Positions 34,938-47,620 of a stretch of DNA of 64,000 nt are shown here, piece after piece. Location of the stretch: NCBI GenBank assembly GCA_947179155.2, contig OX359266.1, forward strand, positions 15,337,098 to 15,401,097, written 5' to 3'. The position numbers were made by a program, and so were the translations under genes. The notes below the pieces were generated by a model that was not told the origin of the DNA, did not search any database, and saw nothing but the letters and a program-made list of their open reading frames with translations. The stretch is from Hedera helix. Taxonomy: Eukaryota > Streptophyta > Magnoliopsida > Apiales > Araliaceae. Every line of letters starts with the position of its first letter. Position 1 is the stretch's first letter.

Positions 34938-35846
34938 TCATTTTGGTACCCATATCTGTTTGGATCCTGCTTTGTTAGTACATTTTGGGACCCAAATCTG
35001 TTTGATTTTAGATCCTTGCATTCTATGATATCTTAACAAATATTTATCATTTTTATGAGGGTGCCTATGATTGATATGATATTGATAATGATATGTGTGT
35101 ATTTGTGACTTTTTGTTCGTCCAGGACTTGTATGGATTATGATTTCTCATAGTCTTTTGCTGATCTACATTATGCTTCCATACTACTCTACGATTCTCAT
35201 GATTCGTATAGTGAGTTTTGCTTGACTTATTTTTCAATTTTCTGAATCCAAGACCTGTGTGAGTTTTGTTAAAACTGATTGTAGGTTTAGCAGAATGTGG
35301 ATGGATGGGAGATATCGAATCTGAGGATTTGATGAACACAATTCCTTTATTAAAATTAAAGGATTTGCCTTCATTTATTTCCATTGACTTCTCCATATTG
35401 GGTTCTGAGAATAAATTCTCAAATCCTAATCCTGATTTATCAGTCACATCTCTTTGACTTGAGATCAGGGTGTCCATAGATGAACTAGACTTGTTCCACA
35501 TAGAAATTGTATTTTCTAGTTCCTGAATCTTGGAGACTAGTGAGGATTCTTTATGAGTGCTCAATTCATTTATCTCTTTTAGTCTTTTATTCTCAGTCTC
35601 AAGATTAGAGTAAAGTTTTGCAGTTTGAACTGAGGCTTCTAATTCCATGCTTATTTTTTCTTTATCCTCTTTTAGATGAGAGTAATCTTTAGATAACCTT
35701 CTAAACAATTTTATATATTTGTGCAATTCTGTCATTAAGTCATGCATGCCTTCTCTAAGATCATCAATGCTTAAATCAGGAGAATAGAAATCAAATACCT
35801 CATCTATGATGAATTCCTTTTTGCTGCTTCCTTCTTCATTTGCCAT
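34938..35846 (-). pseudogene. gag: K gag C-terminal region (coiled coil to protease junction)
   Basis: A 302-codon open segment. The N-terminal half is a heptad-like coiled coil (residues about 30-115: LFRRLSKDYSHLKEDKEKIS and following), typical of the SIRE gag extension. The C-terminal half is basic and ends in two repeats of KQIWVPK, which normally precede the protease. The histidine-rich stretch around residues 245-275 stands where a second zinc knuckle is usual, but the cysteines are missing. The frame differs from the preceding gag segment (shift near 35925) and from pol (shift near 34930). In related elements the whole gag-pol is one frame or separated by a stop, so both shifts are damage. 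Confidence 0.75.
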
Positions 35847-35896
35847 TAAGCACAGGTTGGCCTTCTGTGGCTCTTCATCATCACTTGACTCAGAAT

Positions 35897-36974
35897 TTAG
35901 TTCTTCTTCTGAGTCACTCCAGGAGCTTCAGCTATGAAGCTTTTGTCCTTCTTCTTTTGTTTGTGGAAGCTTTTGAATTCTCTTCTTGGATTTGCTCTTG
36001 TTTTGTCCCTCTTCACCTCTTCTCTTAAGGGTTTTGGATATTTAGCAATGAAATGACCTGGCTTTTTGCAATTGTAGCAAAGGTCATTTGCTTGTTCTTT
36101 GCTGTTGTTGCTTCTGAACTTCTGAGGTCTGTTTCTGTTGATGAATCTTTTAAAATGTCTGACTAGCATGGCATCTCCTTCATCATCATTTGATTCATCT
36201 TTGTCAGAGTCAGAGATATCCTTGTGATTGCTTCTGTGAGTTGAGGTTGAGGCTTTAAGAGCAATGTTTTTCTCCTTCTTTCTTTCACTAGATAGATTTT
36301 CTGCTCTTTGATTTAGCTCCAGCTCATAGGTGAGAAGATTTTCCATATAACTGCTGTACAGTCATCTCGTGCAAGTTCTTTGACTCTCGGATGGTTGTGG
36401 TTTTGGCATCCCATTTGCTTGACAAAGATCTCATGAATTTAATGATAAGATCTCTGTTTGGATAGATTTTTCCATAAGATCTGAGAGAGTTTAGTAGCAA
36501 GTTAAATCTCTCGTAGGTGGTTGTAATGTTTTCACCAGAGATGTGGGTGAACATCTCATACTGCTGAACAAGCAGTGATTGCTTATTTTCTCTGACTTCT
36601 TCTGTTCCTTCATGCATGATCAACAAAGTTTGCCATACTTCTTGAGCTGTCTTGCAGTTGACAACGTTCTCAAATAGATCATCATCCAGAGATTGAAATA
36701 AGATGTTCTTAGCCCTTTTGTCTCTTTGAACATCCTTCTTTTCATTGTCTGTCCATTCGTCTCTTTTCTTTGCTACTAGCTTGCTTGGATCTTCAGTTGA
36801 TAGTGCAAGCTTCATTGGTATGAATGACCCATTTAGCACTGTCTCGAACAGTTCATCATCTATAGCATCCATGTAAGCCTGCATACGAACTTTCCAGTTA
36901 GCAAATTTTTCTTTATTACACATAGGTGGTCTGTTACCTCCACCGAGTTCCAATCCATTCTTGTTGAGTGCCAT
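35897..36974 (-). pseudogene. gag: K gag N-terminal region with zinc knuckle
   Basis: The ATG at 36974 opens a copia gag (UBN2-type) of about 210 codons: FANWKVRMQAYMDAIDDELF, then the AKNILFQSLDDDLFENVVNC block. One extra T near 36342 moves the frame, and the continuing frame (36346-35897) resumes at ENLLTYELELNQ. The zinc knuckle CYNCKKPGHFIAKY has Tyr in place of the last Cys (C-X2-C-X4-H-X4-C expected), so RNA packaging by this copy is probably lost. The frame changes again near 35925. The gag start is 42 bases from the PBS, so the leader is short. Confidence 0.85.
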
Positions 36975-37015
36975 TTGATCTACTCAAGCTTGTAAGGCTT
37001 TAGATGTGAGAACCT

Positions 37016-37027
37016 GCTCTGATACCA
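37016..37027 (-). other. K primer-binding site (initiator Met tRNA)
   Basis: Minus strand TGGTATCAGAGC two bases after the 5' LTR end (AACA-AT-PBS), the standard plant copia minus-strand primer site. Confidence 0.95.
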
Positions 37028-37872
37028 ATTGTTAGTTCCCAATGACACGATAGAAATCTAGAAGGGGGGGGGGGGGGTTGAATAGATTCTTTTAAAAATT
37101 TCTTATATTTGAAAAGATCTCACTTAATTAATTCTTAAACAGAAAGTTTAACACAGCGGAATATGATTTAGTTATCCTTTTCTTGATATGTTAGAGTAAT
37201 AATTCAACAAACAATTATATGACAGATATAGCAAATGAAAGACAGAATGAGAGAGACTCTGGGTTATAAGTGGTTCAGAGCACACAATACTCCTACTCCA
37301 CTGTTCTGCTCTTCCAGCAGCAAATCCACTAAGCATACTTTTACAATATCTGAATCACTAAGATTCCTTCAAGACTCACAATCTCGAAATTTTAGTTCAC
37401 AAAGAACTTTACAAGTCTAACAGACTTGCTTACACTAGTTCACAAAGAACTCTAAAAGTCTAACAGACTTGCTTACACTAGTTCACAAAGAACTCTTCTG
37501 GATTGATGTGTATTTGGATGTGCTACTAAGTTGCTTATTAGCTTGAGTTTTTGAAGGACTTAGTAGCAACGCAAGCTTTCTTAAGAGTTCAATCTTTTTC
37601 ACTTCTTGCGTTTTTCTTTTGGTGCAGTGCTTCTTTTTTTCTTTTGCTGATCTTAGTATTTAAGAAGTTAGGGCTTCAGCTTTCTTCCCGTTGGACCATC
37701 TGCTTGAGCTTGTATTTCTTTCCGTTACCTCACAGAGGAGAGCTGCTGTATATTATATTAATATAGCTCATTAAAGCTTTGATGAGATTTTATTAGATCT
37801 GACCTGTTAGTCCATGGAAGGTTGTTTTCTTTTTCCTTTGGGACAGATATGTCAGTCGTAGGTTCCCACCAA

Positions 37873-37880
37873 CTTTTATA
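37873..37880 (-). promoter_or_regulatory. TATA-like box of K 5' LTR
   Basis: Minus strand TATAAAAG, identical in the other LTR (27713-27720). It lies about 730 bp into the LTR with the ATCGTAGAGT cluster 300-550 bp upstream of it, a layout that fits an enhancer cluster plus promoter. Not proven. Confidence 0.4.
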
Positions 37881-38181
37881 GAGTCGTTTGGTCCTTCCAA
37901 ACTATAGGACTGATAGGACACAGTCCTCTGACTTTTCTGCCTTGAAAGTCTTCTTTCTGTTCCATAGTGCGCTTGGGTCAAAGTCCTGACTTTTCTGACT
38001 TGATCGATTTGCAGAGGCTTCCTTTTTGGTTACTTTGATGAAGATTGAATGCTTGAATAGAATAGCTCCTGATCTAAGAATCGTGATGTCTCTTGTCTTT
38101 TTGCTCAACGACCTTATGTGATCAACTCTACGAATATCCTTGCTGACGTGATTGATCTGTAAAGGATCATCTCTTACTGAT

Positions 38182-38440
38182 CATCGTAGAGTTTACTCAA
38201 CTGTTAGACTGTTGATCGTAGAGTTCAATTTAAGGTTTCTCGTAAAGAACATAGTCTGTTTGGTCGTAGAGTCTTCTGGACCACAATCGTAGAGTCCATT
38301 CTACGATTGGTTGCTTTGATCGTAGAGTCTTCTGAACCACAATCGTAGAGTCCATTCTACGATTGGTTGCCTTGATCGTAGAGTCTGTTCAAATCGTAGA
38401 GTTTCCTTGATACAAATCGTAGAGTTCTTTCTACGATTTT
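38182..38440. repeat. ATCGTAGAGT motif cluster in K 5' LTR
   Basis: The same cluster as at 28022-28280 but with the CG-containing motifs better kept. All three TCTACGAT inverted partners are present, giving three perfect 9-10-bp stems. Confidence 0.85.
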
Positions 38441-38691
38441 ATTACACCAACAGATCAACCTAACAGTTTTGATCTATCTAAGTCTTAGTACAACACAAAA
38501 GACTTTTATACAATTAACAAGAGATCAACCTAACAGTTTTGATCTTATCTAATACAGCCCTTGTACATTATTTCTTATCATCAAATTTAATCATTCAATG
38601 TTCAACACTGCCTACAATAAGGTATAATTTGAAAAGAATTATTATAAGACACGATGTTATGTGTCAGCAGGTAATAGATTGAATATGTATA

Positions 38692-38713
38692 TATGTGTGT
38701 GTGTGTGTGTGTG
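38692..38713. repeat. (TG)n microsatellite
   Basis: About 10 TG units in solo LTR B2. Confidence 0.9.
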
Positions 38714-41700
38714 ATCGAATAAAGAATTTAAAGTTAAAAAATAATGGAATGAGAAAAGAGTATGCAAATTGAGCTTAAGTTATAAAAGTTAATAGCGAGC
38801 TTAATGAATAGGCCTGATGAGGCGAGGATATGAAAATGGTAAGGTAAGGTAAGTATGTATGTGCAGTGAAGAATGAACCGTATGATCTGATCGGTTTATT
38901 AGAATTAAAGGAATAATAAGGATATTGATTGTTGGAATAGTTGGAAGTTATTAAGAAATTGATTTGTATTGAATAAAATGAGATTAACATTAATACGATG
39001 TGTAAGTACATGATGTAATATCCCCGAGAATGAGTAGAAAGAATGTTGGATGCAGGAATGGTTTAAATTGGCATTTATGTGCTAAATAAACAAGTGAAAT
39101 AATGTAAAAGATCGTAAAATGACTATACGAGCGTAAAAAGGATAAATGATAATGGATTTTGATAATCTGATCGAGGTTCGCTTCTCGAGGAAGCGATTTA
39201 TGAAAAAGAATGAGCAATTGACTATTGAGATATCGAAAAGTGAAATTGATTGATTGAGGAACCGAAATGCTTCGTAGAAAATTTTGAATGAAATGATATG
39301 CAAATGAGCATAATTGTAAATTATTATAGATAAGTAATGATATCCAATTTTCAAAGTATGACAAATGTTGTGGGACAAGCAAGTTATGAGGTATTTGATG
39401 AGGGAATAAAATTCAAGCATAATGAAACAAGTTTGGATCAAAATGGAGTTGAAATGGATTGAAATTAAGTAAGTATGATTTATTAGAGATTAAATTCTCT
39501 AGGTTTCTTAACAAAAGACCAAAAATGCCCTTGATAATTTAGGAAATGACAATTGTGTCTTGAAATAGTTTAATGACTAATATGTCCTTGTTAGTTGAAG
39601 GGAAATGTCATAAATGTCCCTAACCAAGCATGAATTAAGTTATTTGTTGGAGAATATATACAACACTTGTATGCATATATTTTCAAGTATCAAGCTATGT
39701 ATTATTTCATTTCATAACTATAAGAGTTGCTAAACAGAGAGCATAAGAGAAAAGAGAAGAGGAAAGCTAGGGTTGGCTTGTTGAGCTTGAGGAATTGCTA
39801 AAAAAGTGAACAAGTGAAGTAAAGGAAGCCATCAAAGTGGAGTTTACAACCTTAAGAAGGTTTATTGCATGAAGGAAGAGAGCTCAAAGAAGGTACAATG
39901 ATGTTCAAGCTATAAATCATGGTGTTTATGTGTTTAAATGTTAGTTTAAGAGCAGTCGTGCATAAAATTATGGCTAGATGTAAGTTTTACATGAGTCTAT
40001 GTGCTATATAGTTAAGAAATGAAGAAACCCTAAGCTACAGCTAGAAAAAATAAAGGTAGTGCACTATTCATGTGTGAATTCAAGCTAAAAACCATGATTT
40101 GTTGGATGATTATGTGTTATATGTTGTTAGAATTGATGAAAACCTAGTTTGAAAGGTTGGTCATGTATGAAGCATGCATATTATCATGCTAGATAGTATC
40201 AAAGGTTCACCAATAGTTTGAAAGCAAGATTTGTTTAAGAACGAATACAATATTAAGCTATAATTTGTGTATAGACCAAATTATAATCTGTAAAGTGCAT
40301 TAGAATGTGCATATAGAAGTTATGTGAATACACAAAATGGCTAAATGTGTATGTGGTAATGTAGGTGGTGCATAGAGTTCAAGATTTCAAGTTGAGCTTA
40401 AGGGTGAAATTTCTTAATTTGACAAATTCCACCAACGTATGATTTTTGGCCATTTTGGATAATTAATGGTTAATAAGGCCAAACAACTAAGTTTTACATA
40501 AATACATGTGTTAGAGTCGTTTTGAAAGTCATTTGGTGTCAATGGTGATAATTGTGGATATTAAACGTTTTAAAACGTTCGCCGACGCCTAAAATGAAAA
40601 CTTTTGGAAAAATAAGTCCATTTGAAAAGTTTTAAATGTTCTGAAGGCCTATGCAAGTTAAATATGTGTTATGTGCACTAAAGGACATGTTAGAATCAAG
40701 TTTTGCAAAAAGGGACCAAGAATAACATAAGTTATGAAAATGAAAAGTTTGGTAAAGTTGATGAAAATTCAACGAAAAAGGTGATTTTTGGCCATTTCGA
40801 TAAATTAAAGGTAAAATGAAGTCAAATGACTTAGTTTTATGTTATTACACATGTTTACGTTGATTTGGTAATCAACGGATGAAAGTTAGAATGAGAATTC
40901 ATTTCGAATGATCGAAGTTGATCGTTTCAACCCTAAATGGATTTTTACGGAGAAAACATTCCTCGTGCGAATTTTAATTATTTTAAAGGCCTAGACATGT
41001 CTTACATGACATATATGAACTATGTCAAGTGTTGGAATGAAGTTTGGAAGCAAATGACCAAAAATCACAAAGTTGGTAAAATTGAGTTTTAAAGTTGAAA
41101 ATTTTTCTAAGTGTTGAAATGTTTTGAAATGCCCTCCTACGGGCTATTGCTTCAATAATTTTAAGAAGCCAAATGATCCAAGTAGTATTTTTTTTAAAAT
41201 ACTAGATACTGAGGTCTAGATGTGGTTCAAATTTGAGCTTAATTGGATGTAAGACGAAGGAGTTAAAAATCAGCAAAGGTAGTGTACAAATAAAAAATCA
41301 TGTTTCTGAACATTGTGCCTAGGCGCAATGTTTTGTACTAAACATTGCGTTGGGGCTAAGTGCACTGTTCATGGCCGAGAAGATTTCGCGGCCAGCGAAG
41401 TCTGACGGGGTCGGGGCGAGATTGCTGTGCATTTTAAAAAAAATTAAGCTTCTAAAAAGCTATATTTTGATATGGGATGATAGAACTAAGTTACATAAAT
41501 CCTATAATTGATAATAATGGTCAATGTAAAAGGTGTTAATGTATAATGTAATAATAATTTGCATGATATAACATGCCTAAAACTAAGTTAAAGCATGTTA
41601 AGATTTATGTAAAAGGTTGGGAACAAGCTAGGATGTATTATTAACCTATGTAAGGTATAATACATCAAATGTGGAATGATTAGAGACGAATGGTCGAATA

Positions 41701-42061
41701 TTTATGAGATAAGTTTGAAAAAGGTTATAAAAGATGTTATGATCCTATAATGACATGTAGGTTCAATGTTAACAGATAAAGTTCGGACTAGCAACCCGAT
41801 GCGAGGAAGGATAGAAAGAACAAACGAGAAGCATAAAGGTTATGTAATATAAAGCGTATCAGGCAAGTTTTTCAAACTTAATTGTAATGATTGTTTTATG
41901 TGAGCTATATGATAGTAAAAGATGTGGAATGTGTCCTATGTGCAACTATGTGATTTAACTGCTAAGTAAAATATGTGACATTTAAGCATAGTATGGTAAA
42001 GTAAGGAATGCATGATGTGTAAATATAAATTGTAAGCAAGGTGTTATATGATTGACTTGCT

Positions 42062-42075
42062 GAGCCTTTGTGCTC
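42062..42075 (+). other. Stem-loop 1 copy in LTR B2
   Basis: GAGC-CTTTGT-GCTC followed by ACTTTTGC, the same context as in A, C, G and H, but 721 bp from the LTR end. Confidence 0.5.
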
Positions 42076-44507
42076 ACTTTTGCTATGAACTAACATTTTC
42101 AGGTAAAGTACGAGAAGGCCGGAAGTTCTGGTTAAGCTAAAGGTAAAGAGTACTATATGCATAGAGAAGCATGAAGGAAATTTGTTAAGTGTATCTGTGT
42201 AATGTTCTTGTATAGCAGATAAATATTAAACCATGATTATAATAGAAATGAATGAGTGAATTGTAAATCCATAGCAATAACAATGAATGTAATTTGTTTT
42301 GAGAAATGTTGTAATAAGATAAAATAAAGATATTATTGATAGTCGAGTTTTATATGTAATAAACTCGTATGTATGATACAAATGTATGTAAATAGGAACA
42401 AGGATGGAACATGCATAAACAAGCAGAGTTATGTATGTATAGTTTAATGATGAAAGTTCATTCACAGGTTATGTCAAGTTAAATCATAAATTATATATGA
42501 TTCTAATAATTGTAATAGACTTGATCAAAATTAATAAATGTTTGACCTGTGTTCTAATGAATAGTAAGTAAACGTTACGATCTTGAGGCAAGATGATGAT
42601 TGTAAGATAAATAAACAGATTTATGGATCGCATTATGGTCAATTAATGTCTTTAAAGGTTAAAAGTTATGTTTTAACGCACGAAATTGCAGTGGAAATGA
42701 TTGAGGATAATATAATTTGATTTTAAGATTAATGATTATGAAATCCATAATTGAATGGATAAAATTAAGGAACGCAGGGATTCCGGGTGCGTTACATTAG
42801 CTCTCCCAGTGTGAAGCCTCTAGAGGTGATCCATAAAGATATCTATGAATTAAAGAAGTGGATATAGGTTTCTCCAAATCATGGGTGGCAAGCCCTAATT
42901 CTCTCTCTCTCTCTAACTCCTTAGATGTAGAGAATTATGAAGTACTCTCTTTATACTTGTGAAAGAGTGTGTAAACTTAATCTATAATAAGACTCCTCTT
43001 ATTTATAGTTATAGACAACCTTCCTAAACTTTTTAGGATTAGGGATTTAATTTAATTTCCAATCTAATTATGAACTAAATTAATTAATTACAATTTCTAA
43101 ACTATTTAGGAACTCAATTATTTAATATGAGAGTACTTCTTGTTAATTAATTCCTAAATCATTTAGGAACTAAATTAATTATTATAATAATTATAATTTC
43201 TAAACCATTTAGGAACTTAATTATTTAATAATAATACTATTATTTATTAATTAATTACTAAACCATCTAGGAACTAAATAATAATAGTAATAGTAATAAT
43301 AATAATAGTAATAATAATAAGACTCCTCTTATTAATTTATAATTTGTATTTCTAAAATACTAAATTATAAATACTAAGCTATTTAACTTACTCCATCATC
43401 ATAGTATAAATTAAATATACTTAATTTATTATTATGATTATGCCATAAACTTCTAAAATAAATATTAATCTTTTGTGGTGTGACCCTTTAGGTTCTCCAT
43501 ATTAAACCGGTTGTATAATAAATAAATTAGAACAATTCTAATTTATTTATTATGAATTAACTCTTTAATTTAAAATAAATATTTATTTCACAATAAAAGT
43601 AAGTCCCCTGAGCGATTAATTGACATTCTAGATAATATAGATTTCAATATTTGATTATAAAATAACATTTTAGTGAATAGTTATTGTACAATTCAATCAT
43701 TCTACCACACAATGTCCAAATCAAATATAAAATATGGAATTTCTGTCAAGTCTTATTTATTTGATCATATGCATTTTAATTCACAAATGCACAACTCTAG
43801 TTAATATAAATTAGAAACTCCTTTTTAATTCCATTCAACCCTGGCCAGGAATTTTTGAGTTATCACTTATTAAATCGCATAGGACATTCTCTCCCTTTAC
43901 TGAAAGAGGCAGATCTTTTATTGATTATTCACCTATTTCCATGTGTACCTTATTATAACCAAGTATATTCTTTGATATACCAACAAGCATTGAGGAATAT
44001 GTCAAAGTATAATTTAGTACACATAAGCTACTTATGATGATCTCAGTCTAAGGATCACTTATACGACTATCACATAAGGAATTCCTATTGACAGACAAGT
44101 AAAACTCTATTAGGTGTTCCTTGAGCGAGTCTCGTTCAGTGAACTTATTCTCTAATAAGCACCTACATACTTGCTTTAGTGTCTCTACATAAATGATTAT
44201 GAGATAAATTATCATCTTCATAAGAGAAAGTAACCAATCTATCCGGATCTACTAATCCCATTTTAGTGATCCAATGATTATGAACAATTTTAGTTTTGAA
44301 CTATATTGAATTTAGATCTCATTAGCATAATCCTTATCATGGTTCTAAAAGCATTACTCGAAAACTATGGGTTTATCCTTTTCATTAATTCAGTCAATTA
44401 ATCATGAATAATGAAATGCCTTGATACTTTTATTAATAAATGAATAAGATTATAAAGTATATGCATATCACATTAAATGTGATTGGCTTGAGGGTATACT
44501 ACTTTCA

Positions 44508-44520
44508 ATCTCCCACTTGC
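44508..44520 (-). other. F polypurine tract
   Basis: Minus strand GCAAGTGGGAGAT precedes the LTR start TGAAAGTAG, a usual copia PPT. Confidence 0.7.
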
Positions 44521-46880
44521 ACTAAAGCCAATCACCCTTTGGTATCCCTATGCCATTCTTCTCTAAGTGGGGTACGAATTGCTTAGTAAATACTCTAGTT
44601 AATGGATCTGTAATATTGTACTGAGAGTCTACCATCTTTATGGTGTTATCTCTTTTTCAATGATTTATCTAATCATATGAAAATGCTGCAACACATATTT
44701 GGATTTCAGATGAGACCTAAGTTCCTTGGTGAATGAAACTCCTTCAATGCTTGGAACCATTATAAGTTCTTTAAAAAACTTGTTGAACCAAACGATCACC
44801 TTTGCAGCTTTACTTATAGTTATTTACTATATATTTGTCACTAAATCAGCAACATAAGGTCTTGTACATATCATTGAATCAAAGTATGCTCATTAGGCCA
44901 AGTCGAGTATTTTTTACGATCTATCTCTATAGACTTTTATCCTGAATATAATGTTAGGATGCTTTTCCCAAGTACTTTAAAGATAAGTTTTTAATCAACC
45001 ACATCTTTATTGATCGTATCATTGGTATATAATTCTTTATTGATAATATATCAACATATAATACTAGGAATATCATAATGCTCCCACTAACCTTTGTACA
45101 CAATTAGTCCATCCTCGTCTTTGATAAAATCAATCTATTTTGATTGTCTCATCGAAATGATGTTCCATATTTGAGAAACTTGCTTTAATTCATAACTTAC
45201 ATACTTGATTTACTCTATTTCTATGCAGACAAATTCCCTTGGTTGTATCATATATACATCCTTTTTGTATAGTAAGCTGCATCTGCAAGTAAAATTCGAA
45301 TAGATATATGCATTTTCACTAGTGAAAAGTTTCATTATAGTCAACTCCTTGACCTTGTTTGAAATCTTTTTACCACTAGTTAGGTCTTATAGGTCTTCAC
45401 ATTGCCATCTACTTTAGTCTTTCTCCAAAGACCCATTTCAGATTTTATGGTTATCAATCATTTCTCTTGAGTATCTAATACTTATACCTCATCCTATATA
45501 ACTATATCATCATCCACTATGATGTGTATCTCATCATCAACATCTATGATGAATCTATACTTTTCAGGTATCTTCGATACTAAATCAGGTTTACGACTTG
45601 GTTGTGGTATAATAGATTTATCTACTTTTACAGATTCCTTCACTTGATTTGTAGTGTTTTTGTGGTTCTTGAACTTCTTCAAGATCTATTTTACTCCCAC
45701 TAATCCTTTAAGGAAAAACTCATTTTCCTAGAAGGCAATGTATTTCAACAAACACTTTTTAATTAGTCGGATTATAGAAGTGATATCCTAAACTTTCTTT
45801 AGGATATCCCACAAGTTTTCACTTGTCAGATCTTGTCCTACGCTTATCATGTCAAGCCTTTTGACATAAGCTGGACAATCCAATTTTTAACATACTTAAG
45901 AATTAGTTTCCTCCCTATCTATAACTCATATGAAGTCTTAGGGACAAAATTTGAAGGTACATAGTTTAGTAGAAATGTTGTCATTTCAAGGGCATAACCT
46001 TAGAAGGACACTAGAAGATCGGTAAAACTCATCATAGATCATCACCATATCCATTGTGAGATAATACCATTTCGCTTGAGATGATTTAGAAACTTACTAT
46101 TTAAGTATTCCCTTCTCAATCTAATCGAAGAACTTTAATACTTTTGGCCTTTAGTTTCTATACTTCACTTTTGAATTCTTTGAATATTTTAAATGATTTG
46201 AATTTGTATTTCATCAAATACATATATCAAAATCTAGAATCGTCAGTGAAAGTGATGAATGAATACCCTTTTATTGCAAGTGTTATCACAGGTCTAACAC
46301 ACAACTATGTGTACCAACTCTAACAACTCTGCAACTTTCTCTTTATGTCTACTAAATAGAGATTTTAGTCATATTGTCCATGATACAAGATTCACAAGTT
46401 ATATTTGATTCATAATCAAAAACGCGCTAAAAGCCTATCTTTATACAATCTTGTTTAGTCCTGTTTCATTAACATGACTGAGTTAACAGTGTTGCATGAA
46501 GGTATGATTCATATCATCTCTTTGCCTTTCATTTGTTCAATTTGAAATATTTTTCATGTAAGTCAAGTATATAATGTCCATCAAGTACTCATTATAGTAG
46601 TAACTTACTAACTTAATAGACTTGCCCGTAGACAATGCTAAACTATAAGTTCTTATGGTTAATGCAACAACCTTTTGCTCTATTCCACACGCACATGATT
46701 ACTTATCTTTAGTTCAGCTTTCTACTTCTTCGTAGTCTCTACAATGGCTTGTATAGGTGAGACCACCAGCAAGTATCTAATACCCAAGTAGAATCATGAC
46801 TTATAGAAAATTGTTTTTCATTGAGAACAGATCTATATCTGTAGCTGAAGCTTCACTAAATTTCTTCTACTTAACTACTG
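44521..46880 (-). pseudogene. pol: Decayed copia pol of element F
   Basis: No long frame survives, but short minus-strand pieces in the right order identify copia pol. Near 44545-44640 an RNase H tail reads NITDPLTRVFTKQF. Near 45300-45430 an RT start reads KTKVDGNVKTYKT, followed by FKQGQGVDYNETF. Near 45760-45990 an integrase C-terminal region reads KTSYEL, then GRKLILKYVKNW, then a diverged VKRL/GYPKET-like stretch. Stops and frameshifts are dense. It resembles Ivana/Tork-type elements, which is only a family impression. It is much older than K. Confidence 0.7.
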
Positions 46881-47620
46881 CAACTTTTTTGCAGTTGTTC
46901 TTCCAGTGTTCCAGCTTATCGCAATGAAAGCAAACTCCTTTGTCGTTGGGATCACTTTTATTTATATTCTTTGTTTAGCCTTTCTTTCACCTTTTACTTT
47001 TTCTGACTCCACAAAAATACCTTTGGCCATCTTCCTCCGCTTAAAAGATTCATCTACGAGTAAAACTTGGTTTTTCTGGGAAGAAAAATTACTCTCAATA
47101 GTCTTCAACATAGTAAGCGAATCAGTTAAACTGACGTCTAACTTATTAATGTTTGAAGTTCACAACAAATTATGAATATGAGTCAATGAGTGACTGCAAG
47201 ATCGAATCTTGACTCAACTATCCATCCTTGACAAAACTTGTTGTCCTAATTGATCAATCGAATTGATCATCTTTAGGACATATGTATGTACTGTAGTGTC
47301 ATTCGTCATTATATATCGGAAGAGATCCTTAGATATCTTATATCTAGTTGACCTACTTTGCTTACTATACAACTACTGAATGTGTAGCAATATAGTAGGT
47401 GCATCTATTTTCTTGTGTTGATGCTATAACTTGATACTTATTGATATGAGCATGATGTATTGAACCACATTTTCATCATCTTGCCATTTCTTAAAATAAC
47501 AATAGCTTTCTCATAGACTTAGTCTCCAACGTTTGCAGGGATAGACAAATTAAAGACATTTGCTAGCTTTTCAGCATTGAGAACTATTCTCAAATTTGTT
47601 TAATCAATCCGAACAATTCA
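46881..47620 (-). pseudogene. gag: Decayed copia gag of element F with intact zinc knuckle
   Basis: Minus strand 46932-46891 reads CFHCDKLEHWKNNC, a complete C-X2-C-X4-H-X4-C knuckle. Upstream, 47175-46940 gives a recognisable copia gag C-terminal part (LLMLKTIESN-like, then SSQKNQVLLVDESFKRRKMA). Near 47290-47230 a piece reads MNDTTVHTYVLKMINSIDQL, a standard gag core. Frameshifts and stops separate the pieces. The N-terminus of gag is near 47600. Confidence 0.75.

Larger units (their letters stand above)
26870..38607 (-). mobile_element. Ty1/copia element K (SIRE-like lineage), full structure, 11738 bp
   Basis: It has two 1578-bp LTRs (26870-28447 and 37030-38607), TGTTAG...TTCAACA ends and a perfect TSD CTGCC (26865-26869 and 38608-38612). 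The PBS is at 37016-37027 and the PPT at 28448-28458. On the minus strand the order is gag (three frames), pol (one frame with two stops), a 0.5-kb spacer, then a third ORF. The order integrase before reverse transcriptase makes it copia, and the PPT TTGGGGGAGAT and extra 3' ORF suggest the SIRE/Maximus lineage. LTRs differ by about 28 substitutions by eye with no indel (about 1.8%), so it is a young insertion. Frameshifts and stops make it non-autonomous. Confidence 0.92.
37030..38607 (-). repeat. K 5' LTR
   Basis: 1578 bp, collinear with the 3' LTR at a constant offset of 10160 bp, so there is no indel. It has a G14 run at 37064-37077, the ATCGTAGAGT cluster at 38182-38440 with all hairpins intact, including AAATCGTAGA-gttctt-TCTACGATTT (38414-38439), and a minus TATAAAAG at 37873-37880. 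Confidence 0.95.
26665..42796 (+). mobile_element. Solo LTR B2, 4389 bp without nested K
   Basis: It begins TGTGACATCCTGAATTTT at 26665 and ends GGGTGCGTTACA at 42796, with a perfect TSD TTAGC (26660-26664 and 42797-42801). Outside K the pieces are 26665-26869 and 38613-42796. It is one of the longest LTRs here and has no internal region. It is diverged but alignable to B1. A GAGC/GCTC stem-loop lies at 42062-42075, followed by gtacgagaaggcc as in B1. A GC-richer patch with CACTGTTCA lies at about 41320-41410. A (TG)n run is at 38692-38713. Confidence 0.85.
26412..44507 (-). mobile_element. 3' LTR of decayed copia element F, interrupted by B2
   Basis: It starts TGTTGGTTTAC at 26412 and ends CTACTTTCA at 44507. 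On the minus strand it reads TGAAAGTAGTATACCC...GTAAACCAACA. Removing B2 plus TSD leaves 1959 bp (26412-26664 and 42802-44507). The sequence on both sides of B2 is joined by the TTAGC TSD. A PPT and decayed copia pol follow on the right. The matching 5' LTR is not found in the window. AT-rich direct repeats ('aaaccatttaggaactaa') occur at 43030-43280. Confidence 0.7.

Noticed and set aside
38775..39441. Minus-strand ORFs of 78-130 codons, tyrosine/isoleucine/phenylalanine-rich
   Set aside because: They lie inside solo LTR B2, overlap in two frames and have the composition expected of antisense AT-rich DNA. No domain was recognised.
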